Assembly: GCA_964019695.1 (NCBI GenBank)
Contig: OZ026525.1
Span: 60,668,253-60,732,252, forward strand
Source: Loripinus fragilis
Taxonomy: Eukaryota > Mollusca > Bivalvia > Lucinida > Lucinidae
Length of the DNA stretch: 64,000 nt
Direction: 5' to 3'
Made by a program: the position numbers and the translations under genes. The notes under the pieces were generated by a model. The model was not told where the DNA came from. It ran no database searches and saw only the letters and a list, made by a program, of their open reading frames with translations. Below are positions 12,194-23,560 of this stretch, piece by piece. The stretch's first letter is position 1. Each line of letters begins with the position of its first letter.

Positions 12194-12612
12194 CAGCCTG
12201 TAAAATCATGATAAAATCTGGAATCCTACCATCAGACTTTCTTGAACTCAGAAGTTGGTATAGTCTATTGGTTTTTCACCAGAGCAAAGGTTAAGACAAC
12301 ACTAAAGCTTGATTGCAATATAAAATGGGCATTGATGCAAGAAAACCTGATTTTGTTGCATGTAAACAACAAAATTGCAGACCAGCCTGCACATTCGTGC
12401 AGTCTGATCAGCATCTTTGTTATTCAGTATCTGGAAAGTATAGTGTCCAAACTTTCTACATGCAAAATTTTAGTGTTCTAGCTAGTCTCTGTAGCTGAGC
12501 AGGCAAGTTTGAGTCTTATATGGTGGGAAATCCAGAAAATGTTTTTTCACATCAAGGCCAAGATATTTGTATGAAGAAAAAGAAAATTGAAACATCATAT
12601 GTTCTTTTTCAG

Positions 12613-12660
12613 ATCAACCTGGCCAACAACAAGGTGGATACCAAGGACAGCAAAACTGGA
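12613..12660 (+). CDS. EIF3C: eIF3C tail exon 1 (48 nt)
   Basis: A 48-nt exon between TTCTTTTTCAG and GTAAGT, phase 1 at both ends. It encodes QPGQQQGGYQGQQNW, the first of six short Gly/Gln/Asn/Tyr-rich exons. Vertebrate eIF3C also ends in a GGY/RGG-like tail, so the location fits the family, but the tail here is longer and is made of repeated exons. Because the phase is symmetric, skipping this exon would leave the frame intact. Confidence 0.9.
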
Positions 12661-12834
12661 GTAAGTATTAACTAATAATCCTTTCTTGACCGGTTGATTG
12701 ACAAGCACAGGTCCAAAGGGGGGGGACAGGGGGTCCGGATCCCCCTCCCCCCTGAAAAATCACAAAGATATAGATAGGGGTTCCTTAGCAATACTGGTCT
12801 GGACCCACCGGGAAAAACCCCAAAGCTACCAATG

Positions 12835-12998
12835 GGCGCTCAGTGGTAGAGTGCTTGACTCGAGCCTTACCGGCGTCGCTTCATTGTGTCCTTGAGCAAA
12901 ACACATTAATTATAGCTGAGTACTGGTTCAACCCAGGAAGACCCATCCCTACATAAATGAAAGATTTGTTGATGGGTCGTAAAGAATCAAATCTAACA
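12835..12998 (+). mobile_element. SINE-A copy with head deletion
   Basis: GGGCGCTCAGTGGTAGAGTG and CTTGACTCGAGCCTTACCGG show loss of part of the head between the two boxes; body and tail are clear. Confidence 0.85.
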
Positions 12999-13239
12999 AA
13001 ACAAAGCTACCGTGCCAGCATTCAATGTTGGTGTTTTGCTGGTGGGCCTGCTTTTAGTGGTATTCGGATCCTCTCACCCCTCATCAACAAAAAAAAAGTT
13101 GTCAAAATTGAGTACCCCTCTAACAAAACTTTCTGGATCTGTGCATGATTACCACTCTTCCATCCAATACATAGAGGATCTTCAGTGGTGTGAAATTCCA
13201 CTCGCGCGCTCGCATTGGCGAGTAAACTTCGTATTCGGT

Positions 13240-13440
13240 CGAGTGAAATACCTGCCGGTAGAGCGTTAGTCTGGGGATAGAAGGGTTGCTAGTTCAAGTC
13301 TCACCTTCCAAAGAGTCACTATATTGTGTCCTTGAGCGAGACCCTTTATCGGCTGCTTAGTACAGGTTCAACCCAGGAAGACCCGTCCCGACATGACTGA
13401 AAAATTGTTGACTGGGTTATAAAGAATCAAAACAAACAGA
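13240..13440 (+). mobile_element. SINE-A copy
   Basis: CGGTAGAGCGTTAGTCTGGG and GGTTGCTAGTTCAAGTCTCA form the head of a second subfamily (GGGGATAG variant); body and AAAACAAACAG tail follow. Confidence 0.85.
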
Positions 13441-13711
13441 AATGAATTCAACAATAAAATTTCTAAATGGGATTGTAACATTGAACTGATGAATACAGAC
13501 CCAATAGTGGCATGGCATTAACTTCAGATTGAAAATAAACTGGCAAAACTGCAGTTTTAGCCAAGCATGCAGTAGTGATCAACACTTGCAGCACTAATGA
13601 GGGCAAATATTTCCTTAGCTGATAGTCATATTGATGCAGATTTTGTTAGAAGATCTATTTGTATTAAATTTCCAAAAGAGCAGAGATAATCGCTTTTCAT
13701 TTTAATTTCAG

Positions 13712-13756
13712 AAAACCGAGGAGATAACCAAGGGGGAGGCTATCAACAAAACTGGA
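13712..13756 (+). CDS. EIF3C: eIF3C tail exon 2 (45-nt repeat exon)
   Basis: A 45-nt exon between TTTAATTTCAG and GTAAGT, phase 1-1, encoding KNRGDNQGGGYQQNW with the split codon. It is the first of four near-identical exons (13712, 14517, 16057, 17686). RG and GGY motifs suggest an RNA-contacting disordered tail, by analogy with other RG-rich proteins; this role is inferred. The RGD triplet is probably chance in a cytoplasmic protein. Confidence 0.9.
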
Positions 13757-13907
13757 GTAAGTTTAACTTTCTCTTTATGTCAAAGCTTGTTACATTTTGC
13801 TTGTCCACATAATCGAGGGCGGACATCATGTGAACTAATGTAAAACGGCATTAACACAAATTTATTCCCGCACCACATCTGCCATAGCTCAATCTTACAA
13901 GATTTCA

Positions 13908-14072
13908 GTACTTAGCACATCAGTGAGCAGTTAAGGCACATGCAAAGTTTGGACGCAGATGAAGACCAGACTAAAAGTTAGACCTCCATCCCCACTGGAT
14001 ACATCAGCATGGCCGTTTATTAGAGGCATTAGCACATATGCAATATCATAAGTACCAAAATCTCATCTCAAA
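13908..14072. repeat. R5 repeat, copy 3
   Basis: TTTCAGTACTTAGCACATCA to CATAAGTACCAAAATCTCAT; serves as an empty-site relative for 4317-4795. Confidence 0.78.
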
Positions 14073-14265
14073 CACGTAAGGTAAATGTTCTTAAATTTCT
14101 AATACTTTCTCTTTCTGTTTGCAAATAAAACCCTGGCTATCAGGGACGGAAATCACAAAATGTTTGTCAAAATAGCAAACTGGGAAGACCCAGATCAGAC
14201 TGCTTCTGAAGCCGTCTGATCTGGGTCTGCACTGTTTGTCTGAGCCTTTTTTGGCAGGCAACAAG

Positions 14266-14516
14266 TGTTCGAAACTTTAGAACATCTTCCGTACTTAGTT
14301 TCAGAAAGCTGTGGAGATAATCTTTGTTCTTAATTTCAGAAATCCGAGGAGATCTCAAATGTTCTTAGTTTAAAAAAATCGTGGAGATAATCTCTGTTCT
14401 TAATCATTGAGATAATCTCAAATGTACTTAGTTTCAGAAAATTGTGGAGATAATCTCTTAGTACATGTACTTAGTTTCAGAAAATTGTGGAGATAATCTC
14501 TTTGTACTAATTTCAG
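14266..14516 (+). repeat. Ladder of decayed acceptor/exon-start copies
   Basis: TTAGTTTCAGAAA followed by GTGGAGATAATCTC recurs about six times, spaced roughly 33-45 bp, directly before the true acceptor at 14516. Similar runs precede the exon at 16057 (15895-16056) and 17686 (17640-17685). Confidence 0.88.
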
Positions 14517-14561
14517 AAAACAGGGGAGATAATCAATCTGGTGGCTATCAACAAAACTGGA
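14517..14561 (+). CDS. EIF3C: eIF3C tail exon 3 (45-nt repeat exon)
   Basis: A 45-nt phase 1-1 exon between CTAATTTCAG and GTAAGT, encoding KNRGDNQSGGYQQNW. It differs from tail exon 2 at few positions. The 250 bp just upstream contain about six decayed copies of its acceptor plus first exon bases, so exon duplication has been frequent here. Confidence 0.9.
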
Positions 14562-15635
14562 GTAAGTACAAAAAATCTCATTATGTCAAAGTCTGTGGCC
14601 CTGAAAGGTAGCAATCACGACTGCAGGAGATGAAAAAGAGCAATATGCATTAGAGGGCTAATTTGCCCCTCCCCCTCTGAAGCCCAAAAATAAAAAATAA
14701 ATTTAAGTGATAGAGTTCACAAAAGTCAATAGACTTTCTTCTGAATCCCTTTTGTATAAAATTTGTAACTATTTATTTAAGTGAGTGTAATTTTGCTGTT
14801 ATGTATTTATACAAACAAATAAAGATTAAACCAAAACTAAAAATTACTTTTTCTAATTTCTTTAGATTGGTTTATTAAAACAACAGCTTAAATGTAAAGT
14901 CTGGTATTTTGCTGTTGCTATAGAAACAAAAAATGACCTGATATAGACTGTAAATAGGTAAAAGCGGGTCATTTGGACCAAATTTGGTATGTCACGGACA
15001 ACCAATGGAGCAAACAAGAGACTTGTTTCGCATGTGCGACTTTGAAGTGGCTCCCTATCAATCACAACACCAGTGTCTTTTCTGGCGAATAAGTTCGATG
15101 TTGGAAGCATATTGCACGGGCAAGTGAGCTTTGCAGCTGTCAATTGAATTTTTGTTATTCAAGAGGCTATGAACGGTTGCAAATATCTAAAGATTCATTA
15201 AAGGCTTGCTTCGAAAGTGTAAATATTGGTGCATAAACCAATAAACCAACTTGTTTTTTAGCTTCAGAAACAACCCTCAAATACCGATTCCTCATTTTGT
15301 CCTCTTTCATCAAGCTATTTGGCTACCCCACTCACCTAGGGCTACGACATTTGTTGTTAACCCTTTTCCCCACCATTCATAGCAGTTGTAGTCTGCTCTC
15401 TCATCTGGGTATGTACTTTGGTAGCCAAAATTGCTAAAACTATGAACACTTGCAATTTTAGCAAGTGAATAAAATTCTTAAATTTGAACCCTGATGTTAA
15501 GAAATTGGCAGGCTGAAATCATCTGGAGATTGTTCATGGCAACAAGGACAGGCTGAAATCATGTTCAAATTTATCAAAACAAGTGACCAACTGGAATCGT
15601 CTGGAAGAAGACATCTGTTGAAATGGCTAAATATA

Positions 15636-15829
15636 CAGTAAAACCTGTTTTAAGCGGCCGCTCAAAAATAATACCAAAATTGGGTTTCAATACTGATTAT
15701 CGCTTTAATAATGCAGGTCAAAAGTATTGCAGAATGCTCCAATACTTTCTACCTCCGTTAAGCTACCATTGTCCATTAACACCTTGGTTTTGTCTATTTT
15801 TAAGTGGCCGTTTCAGACAGGTTTTACTG
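15636..15829. mobile_element. pogo-type MITE (CAGTAAAACCTG family), copy 2
   Basis: A 194-bp copy with TA duplications, containing AAGCGGCCGCTCAAAAATA. It sits inside one arm of an EIF3C segmental duplication whose partner near 17550 lacks it, which confirms the insertion boundaries. Confidence 0.88.
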
Positions 15830-15894
15830 TAACTACATGCTCTCTCACTCTCTCCTGCATGTTTGAGGCTGTAACAGATAAGCATGTGTAGTTA

Positions 15895-16056
15895 ATTTCA
15901 GAAAGCTAAAGAGATAACTCTTAATCTCTCTTCTTAATTTCAGAAGGCCATTGAGATAATCTCTATGTACTTAGTTTCAGAAAATTGTGGAGACCATATC
16001 TTTGTACAAGTACTTAGTTTAGGAAAATTGTAGGGATCTCTTTGTACTAATTTCAG
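15895..16056 (+). repeat. Second ladder of decayed acceptor copies
   Basis: AATTTCAGAAAGCTAAAGAG, AATTTCAGAAGGCCATTGAG and TAGTTTCAGAAAATTGTGGA are about four copies preceding tail exon 4. Confidence 0.87.
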
Positions 16057-16098
16057 AAAACAGGGGAGATAATCAATCTGGTGGCTATCAAAACTGGA
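16057..16098 (+). CDS. EIF3C: eIF3C tail exon 4 (42-nt repeat exon)
   Basis: A 42-nt phase 1-1 exon between CTAATTTCAG and GTAAGT, encoding KNRGDNQSGGYQNW. It is identical to tail exon 3 except for loss of one CAA codon (one Gln). The downstream intron start is also similar to that of tail exon 3, so a segment of about 1.5 kb was duplicated rather than the exon alone. Confidence 0.9.
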
Positions 16099-17184
16099 GT
16101 AAGTACAAAAATCTCCTTATGTCATAGCCTGTAGCTCTTTGAGGTAGCAATCTTGGCTGCAGCAGATGACAATGAGCTATGTGCTAATAGCCCTATAATG
16201 CACATAGCTGATTCTATCTTCTTTCTTCAGGCCATTTGGTTACCCTCTTATATATGGAGCAAAAGTGAAAAACGCTATACTACAATATTTTATTTTTGTG
16301 ACAAAAAGTATTTACTAAAAACTTGATAATGTTTCCAAGACATCCAGCACATGATTTGTTGAAATTCTATCAATTTGTCTCTTTTGATGTCTGAGTTATG
16401 TTCCTTTTTTGTGTTTTAAGCTTTATTCGGAGAATTTTGTAATTGCCAATGCGCAAAAAAAAATGTTTAGCTTATCAGAAATTGGTCATACTCGTGTTGC
16501 ATTAAAACACAAGAAAACTGACTTATCACTTGTAACAAGCTCAGAAATCAATTTCTAGTTTATCAAATTTGTAAATTGTCTCCTTTTGAACGAGAACAAA
16601 TAGGGAATATTTAATGTTTTGTAATCTTTGATTTGTCAAGGTTTTCCATGACTTTCTTTTGCCAAATCAGAGCTATCAGCACATTGTTCCTACCATTTCT
16701 CGACTAATAATGTCTCCAGACTTAGAATCAACAGAACATTGATTTTCCTATGGAGATTTAGTGATAAAATTTCAAGCATGGCAAAGTTGATGAAAACCTT
16801 GCTTTTCAAAATTGATTTTCTAACATCAAAACACACTGATGATAAGTCCTTGACATTTCTGGTTGTTACATGTCTAGACTACCATTTCGTGCAGCCAGAC
16901 TTGGTTGGAATTGGATTTCTGAAGGGATATCTGATCAAATTTGTAGCCTGAAAAATTGGACCCCTGTCACATTTAAATGGCTTCCATGCCTTTCCTTGTG
17001 ACAACATTGGTAAAACTTTACTGTTATGTCTTTGAACATTCAGACAGATACACTTTCATTTGCTTTACTGGCTTGCTTCTGGCAAACAATTCAGGTGTAG
17101 CTTTTTCACTTTTGTTCAGTATATATGGCTATGACATTTATTCTGTTGTTTTGAACCTTAATAGCTGCTAGCACCAAACAGAGC

Positions 17185-17350
17185 TGCAGCAGACAACCTA
17201 TGTTGCAATATCTCGTTATTTTCAGTGAAAATAAGGCTGGACATTTCATGTGAATCATCTGCCAGCAGACAATTCACACGAAATGTCAAGCCTTATTTGA
17301 TTTCTTAACCAGGCAACAAACTTGAAAGTGTCGTCTGCTGCAAATGTTAG
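17185..17350. repeat. Foldback repeat R4, copy 2
   Basis: TCATGTGAATCATCTGCCAG / CAGACAATTCACACGAAATG core and GTCGTCTGCTGCAAATG right arm. Confidence 0.85.
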
Positions 17351-17685
17351 GATTTACTTTAAAAGTTAAGTTGTGACAGAATTCAACAGTGACAGAAGTG
17401 GAAGTTTAGTCGAACAATAGACATGCTGAAATCATCTGGAATGTTTGAATCAGGGAGTGACTGGACTGATCTGGATTTTTATGTCGAAACCGGGACAAGC
17501 TGGAATCATCTGGAAGAAGACGTCTATTGCTGAGGGTTCAGTGAAGTGGCTAAAAATCTACATTCTCTCTCTTTCACTCTGCATGTTTGAGGCTGAAACA
17601 GCCATGTGTTGTTACTGTTGTACTTAGATAAGCACATGTATTTAATTATAGAAACAGGGGAGATAATCTCTTTATTTAATTTCAG

Positions 17686-17730
17686 AAAACCGGGGAGATA
17701 ATCAATCGGGAGGCTATCAACAGAACTGGA
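17686..17730 (+). CDS. EIF3C: eIF3C tail exon 5 (45-nt repeat exon)
   Basis: A 45-nt phase 1-1 exon between TTTAATTTCAG and GTAAGT, encoding KNRGDNQSGGYQQNW, the same peptide as tail exon 3. A decayed copy of the exon start lies 35 bp upstream at 17652. The following intron (17731-24273) houses the Tigger element. Confidence 0.9.
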
Positions 17731-18265
17731 GTAAGTACACATTACTTTTATGTCATAGCCTGTAACAATTAAAGTACCAAAAATCATCACTGTAACAGGT
17801 GTGAAAGTTTTGTGATCTTCAGCACAAATTTTCTTATGGATGATCCAGCATGTTCATTCATGTGCATGCACATGTCAGTTGATACCTATGAGCAAAAATG
17901 TACAGCAAAATTGTGCAGGCATAACCATTGATATTTTTAACTTGCGGTAGTCTTGCTCAAAATTTGTATAGGACACAGAGTTTTGAAAGGAGGCATAAAT
18001 ATTCACAGAATCAAAGGCTCAAGGTGAGCTATTGTGATTGGTCTTTGTTATACGTCTGGTGTAGAAAAACTTTTTTTCTTCAAGCAACATCTCCTGACCA
18101 ACTAGTCCAAATTAAAAATAATTTCACATGCATGTTCCCCAAAATGCCCTCTACCAAAACTGCACAAATAGTTCCACTCCACTGAACAAAATTGCCACCA
18201 GAGCAAAAATAGAAAAATCTTTAGATGACATCTCCTAAACCCTGACCCAAATTCAAAAATAACTA

Positions 18266-19091
18266 CCGTAGAAAGGTGCATACAACCCGCACTTTTTTAC
18301 CCCCACAACTCATGAAATAAGGGGGATGCGGGTAATGTAATCGAACTCAAAATTTGGGACTTTTTCCCAAACACAAGCGGACCGATTTTCGGATCCTCAT
18401 GGAATAATTGGAGAAATTTTCCAAGTAAAATGGCTTTGCACTTACGTGCCAGTACATCATGAGTTATTCCATCATGTTGCTGAAGTCATTTAGGCCTAAC
18501 AGACATTGAAAACCGCATACAAAACGCTAAATCCTGTCTCTGTCATCAGCTGTCTGAATTTGTTGTGTGTAAGTGCATATACACTGCCTGGTTCCCGCTA
18601 TACTAAAAGCAGTGCTTAGTATTTATGTGAAAACCGATAATCACTCAAGCGTTCTATTTTTAGATGCTTACATTGTAAACTGCATAATTGAAGAGCTCTT
18701 CATTTGGAACAACACGGCTTTCTTCCTCTGAAATAGTATTTTTGAGTTGCTTCCCTTGCCTGGAGAGATGTTTATTGACATGACATGTGCACAAACCATG
18801 ACTTGAAGCTTCACAATAGTTAATCTATTGCCAATTACTGCACTAATTGCGGATAATTGATGTGTTTGGAGACTTAGGTAAACATAATTAGAACTTGTGA
18901 TGACATCATGTGTGAAAAATAGAGTTTGCAAGGTAAGCTTTTTGTTTGCAGTTGGCACACACGGACCTTTAGAATGCTGAATTTGGGGTGCGGTCAATAC
19001 TTACGAAATCCATTTTTTCCAGGATTTTGGGGTCAAAAGTGGGGGTGCGGGTTTTGTATTCTTGCGGATTATACTCGGCTGTATACGGTAC
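18266..19091. mobile_element. Possible TIR element (TACCGTA ends)
   Basis: The left end TACCGTAGAAAGGTGCATAC with CAACCCGCAC and the right end, inverted, TACCGTATACAGCCGAGTAT with AAACCCGCACCCCCAC share the start and an inner block. The arms are diverged and the target site is not resolved, so the boundaries are approximate. No coding potential recognised. Confidence 0.5.
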
Positions 19092-19263
19092 ACAGAATTG
19101 TTCCTCATAATGCTCCGTACCAGATTTGCTCAAACTGTTCCATTCCACTGAACCATTGCAATATTGAAAAGACTATTGCAGATGCTAATGTAACTATTGA
19201 CATTGACACTTTCCTATCGATATAGTAAAATTGCATAGACTACTATTTCAATAGTCTGATGTA

Positions 19264-19469
19264 CATTGAAACCTGTCATAAGGGGCTTCTCAAAAATAGA
19301 CAAAACAAAGGCTGAAAGCCATTTTGTATATTAATGCAGGTCAAAAGTACTGCAGAATGCTACCCGGGAGCATTCTGCAATACTTTTGACATGCATTAAG
19401 CGATTATCAGTCTTGAAAACCTATTATTTTGGTCAGCTTTCGTTTGGCCACTTAAGACAGGTTTTACTG
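19264..19469. mobile_element. pogo-type MITE (CAGTAAAACCTG family), copy 3
   Basis: A 206-bp copy with TA flanks; the left end is changed to CATTGAAACCTGTC. The inner palindrome TACCCGGGAGCATTCTGCAA is well preserved. Confidence 0.82.
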
Positions 19470-19813
19470 TATTATTCAATCCCTAACAGTAAGCGGTAAA
19501 TCTGAGCTGATAATTCTAAAAAAGAGAGTCCTAAACTCTAGCTGTTAAGTTTTTATACCTAATTTTTCGCAATAACTTTTTTATCTTCAATTGTAGCAAA
19601 ATGTGTTCGCAATGAAAAATATTCAGGAACATCTCAGCCAATTTCTCCAAATGGTTCCAACATCCTAGAAGCTGCAGGTTCCTCTGTGCTTAGATGCACT
19701 CTTTGAACATTTTAAGCAAATCGCAAATAAACCAAGTCCAAGATGTCAGTCAAAAGTTACATTGCACCGCCCTAATTCAATTATTAAAGCGTTGAATGGC
19801 TTCTTCAAATATA

Positions 19814-22467
19814 CAGTCAACCCTCTTTATAACGACGATGTTTGTTCCCTGTGATTTGTGACGTTAAAGTGAATTTGCTGTTATAAAGAATCAGTGGTGT
19901 TGGATCGCCAAATGAGTAGCCATGTACCTTCAATTAGTACAATACCAAAATGCATATTCTATGTACATGTAGTGGATATACATGTACATATAATATTCCT
20001 TTTGATTTTGTACTAAATGACAATAGACAATTTAAGGGAATAACAAATAACAAAGGCACTTACATTTAATATGATTTAATAATGCATGTCATTAAACAAT
20101 AACAACTCAGAACATGTATGAACCCTGGATATGATAGCACACTTGAGCAGTTTAAGCACTTTTGTAATTAGCCCATATAACTTGGTGTCCTTTTAATGGG
20201 ACAGAGAAACAATGCAGACCGAGATCAGACACTACATAGCATATGATCAGGATTTTCACTGTTTGCTTAGTTGAATAGTTTATCAAAATTTCAATAAAAG
20301 TCAATTTGGCTGATATGGGTACATAAGCACATTTTTCACATAACATTCAATTCCCCATCATAACAGTCGCATAGTCTATGGTTACTTCTTAAGGAAATCA
20401 AACAATGTCTTCTGTACGGAACAACCACTGTATTTGTCCATGGCGCGCATAACATTCCATAGATCATCTAGATGTGTAGATAGTGTTGGGTTCTGCTTAC
20501 AGAAGCTGATAACCTGAGCCAGACCTTTTCTGGCATCAATCTTCTTGACAGTTGGCTCTTCTGGTTTGTCGTCTTCGTCGCTCATCTGGTCGGCTGGTCT
20601 AGTCTCAGAAACGAGATCCAAAATGCTGTCGTCGGTTAGCATTTCACCTGTGTCAATCTCCCTGTCGATGTTGAGGTAGTCAGCAGCATTCATTCTGTCT
20701 TCAGCAGCAGGCAATCGGTGCTGTAGTCTCTGTAGCTCAGCGAGTGGAAGATCGTCGTCGGCATCGTCGGTCTCGACGTTGGTCGTCGGCTGTTGCGTAG
20801 GTGGCAGAATCTTGACGTGGCGCCAGCAGTTGACTATGGTTGACTGTTTAACTGACGCCCATGCTTCTTTGACGTATGTGATGGCTGTCTTGATAGAAAC
20901 GACCTGCTCTTGTCCGTCCTCAATGCACCGCAAGAAATAGCGTACGAGTAGACCTCTGTAGAACCCCTTGAAGTTGCGTATGATTCCTGCGTCCATTGGC
21001 TGGATGTGTGCCGTCGTATTCGGCGGCAGAAACTTCACAACAACATGTGTCAGTCGGAGCCCCTCTGCTGAATGGCTGGTAGCGTTATCGACGAGCAGAA
21101 TCACGTGACGTCCTGCAACTCTCATTCTACGGTTGAACTTGTTCAGCCAATCTTGAAAAACGACGCGGGTCATCCAAGCTTTCTTGTTGCTGGTGTACTT
21201 GACGTATACACTCGGGTTAAACGTCTTGCCGAAACATCGCGGTTGTGCACTCTTCCCGATGACCAGTGGAACTAGCTTGTCTGTGCCTGTAGCATTGGCA
21301 CACAGCGCAACGGTTATTCTTTCTTTCTATTTCTTCTTTCCACTGACCGGACCTGTTGCAAGAGTGGAATTAGGTAGCAAGCGGTAAAACAACCCAGTCT
21401 CGTCCATGTTGTAGATGTCCTGGGGATCATATGTGGCAAGGTCTTCTTGAAGCTGTAATCTACCCTGACTCACAGCAACAGGGTCTGCGCTGTCCGCCTC
21501 TCCATGTGCGACGTGCTTGGAGATGACATGTCTCTTCTTAAACTTCTGTAGCCAGCCCTTGGAATATGCGAAGTCTTGTACGCCGAGTTGATTTCCGTAC
21601 GTCTTGGCTTTCTCTATCAGCATGTCATCATTGATGATGGCGTTCTTTGCTCTAACGTCGTTGAACCAGAGGAAAAGCGCCTGCCCTAAGTTGTCATGTC
21701 TCCCCATACGTTGGCGTAGAGATGAGTCTCCATCTTTCGGTGTGCTGGTCCACTTCTCTTTGTCACGGAGAATGTCACTGACGGTTGATCTGCCGACCTG
21801 TTTCCTCCATTCTCTGGCGAAGTGAGCTGCGATGTCATCTTGGGTAGACTTGGGATTGTCAGTCTTGTAGGCGACGATCTCTTTCTTCTCGGCGATAGAG
21901 AACTGCGTTCTGCGTCGTTTAGCAGGAGGTTGCGACATAATGAAGGTTAATTCAAAAGAGGTTTGATAAAACAATCCGACGGTGTGCATCTTTAAATACC
22001 CATTTTTTGACATCTCTACTCAAACTTCTCAACTTCTCAATCAATTAAAGAGCTCAAATTATTTCAATTAAGATAATTGATGACCACTGGTCAAACAATT
22101 AAAGCGGTGCCTGTTAAGATATCAAAAGATACGGTGTGTTAACTCTACCAACCAATTAAGTGGTCATTGTTGAATTAGTCTCCCTTGATTACCTGTCTAT
22201 TGTATTGTTGCGACATCATGCGAAACGGTTTTCGGCACTTGGATAGTTTTATGAAAACAAATTATCGGCTAATATTTTCTGTCGTTCTAAAGACAGAAAA
22301 ATGCATGTAAAATTGAGATTTGTCCCCAGGAATGACCGTCGGTGTCGGTAAGCGTGATTTCCATTATAAGGTAGTAATTTTGATAAGAAAAGATCCGTCC
22401 CCATGACATTTTGGTCGGATGTCGAATATTCCGTTGTATCGTTAGTCGTTATAACGAGGTCTGACTG
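19814..22467 (-). mobile_element. Tigger-like (pogo superfamily) DNA transposon
   Basis: A 2654-bp element flanked by TA target duplications (19812-19813 and 22468-22469). The ends are inverted: CAGTCAACCCTCTTTATAAC on the left and, reading in from the right, CAGTCAGACCTCGTTATAAC. The interior codes for a single-frame Tigger transposase interrupted by one stop. It lies antisense within an EIF3C intron. Good ends plus a nearly open gene indicate a fairly young insertion. Confidence 0.92.
20382..21938 (-). pseudogene. Tigger-type transposase with one in-frame stop
   Basis: Cut-and-paste transposase of the pogo/Tigger (TIGD, CENP-B-like) family. The start chosen is MSQPPAKRRR at 21938, giving a basic N-terminus. 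Order of parts: CENP-B-type helix-turn-helix (about residues 10-60, TQFSIAEKKEIVAYK), a second Tc5-type DNA-binding domain (about 75-140, ending SKGWLQKFKKRH), and a DDE_1 catalytic domain. The acidic triad is visible: NMDETG (about 179), LLVDNATSH (about 284) and QPMDAGII (about 316). A TAG at 21329-21327, between GPVSGKKK and KERITVALCANATG, interrupts the frame; both sides are in the same frame, so this is a point nonsense change and not a frameshift. Total 518 codons. It is therefore probably inactive, unless the stop is a sequencing error or read through. Confidence 0.9.
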
Positions 22468-22989
22468 TAATAGAAATCGCGCCTAATTCGCTCATGCGTT
22501 AAGCTAGTAGGGTCATCTCAAAACCGTTCATTTCTTAGCATGCGCATAAGAGAAAAATTGCACGTCATGCGATAACCCAGCCCTTGTTCTTACAAATGAG
22601 CCTGCTTTAAGTTGATTCTGCATATGCACGGTAAATTCTGAGTTTGTTAACGGCAGTTTTATGTTATGCACAGCCTTTGAAGAACGGGATATGCACCGCT
22701 TCCGAATATTTTTTTGAAACTACCCCTTTCTCTCACGCCTATACGAATTTTACCTGTCAATAAAAGACTTAGAAATTTAGGACGAATTCAATTTATTGCA
22801 TAATGTTCATCTATATACACGAAAAACTGTTTGCGCCACAAGCACAAGACCTATTGGAGAAGTTGGCGGAAAGTCTCCTCTACAACTTTCATCGCGAACA
22901 CATATTGCTAAAATTGAAGATAAAAAAGTTATTGCGAAAATTAGGTCTAAAACTTAACAGCTGGAGTTTAGCTCATGAGGAGAATGATG

Positions 22990-23212
22990 CAAGCCATGAC
23001 ATGTGGTTTCCGAAAATGTGGCATTTTGACAAGTGTAGAGTCAGACGAACCTGTACAGCCTCCTTTAAAGCTTAGAAATCCTAATTGATAATCGAGCAGT
23101 AGCCTAGGAGTGATATGATATTCAAGCGACTCTCAAATGCTTTGATCAGGCTGTGCATATGCGCAGGCTGGTCTGAGCCTTTGCTGGTTGCTTGTGTCAC
23201 AGCTCATGTTTA
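22990..23212. repeat. R6 foldback repeat (CCATGACATG...), copy 1
   Basis: CAAGCCATGACATGTGGTTT at the left and the inner CTGTGCATATGCGCAGGCTG block; the same layout occurs at 40640. Confidence 0.7.
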
Positions 23213-23560
23213 AAAAAACTATTTTTAGCTCTAGCACCAATATTTTTCACTGCAATTTTGGTAGAGGGCATTAAGGAAAATTTTGTGTATAGTTATTTTG
23301 ATTTTGGGCCAGTGGTTCAAATGTTTTTCTATTTTTAGCTCTGGTGGCCATTTTGTTCAGCAGAGCAGAATCATTTCTACAATTTTTAATATTTTTTAAA
23401 CATAAGGATTTTCTCAAGTTGTTTGGTTTAAGCACAAAGAAGAAAGTTAAATGGCATTAGGATGTTAATGTTTTTGCATTCCATGCTTTTCAGCAAATAA
23501 GTCAGACTTTGGCGATGTTTTGATATTTTTCTGCTAGTGCCGTGCAAAATTGTTACATGC

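Larger units (their letters stand above)
19527..22985. repeat. Older inverted-repeat element split by the Tigger insertion
   Basis: About 80-110 bp outside the Tigger on the left (19527-19640, AGCTGTTAAGTTTTTATACC and CAATAACTTTTTTATCTTCA) are matched in inverse orientation on the right at about 22885-22980. With Tigger removed the host would be a foldback repeat under 1 kb. The arms are similar but clearly diverged, as expected if it is older than the Tigger. Confidence 0.75.

Noticed and set aside
13712..17730. Integrin-binding RGD motifs in the eIF3C tail
   Set aside because: The protein is cytoplasmic; RGD arises from the repeated NRGDN and is better read as RG-rich.
22803..23075. 90-codon frame rich in Leu/Lys
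   Set aside because: It covers the right arm of the foldback element that hosts the Tigger and part of an R6 repeat.
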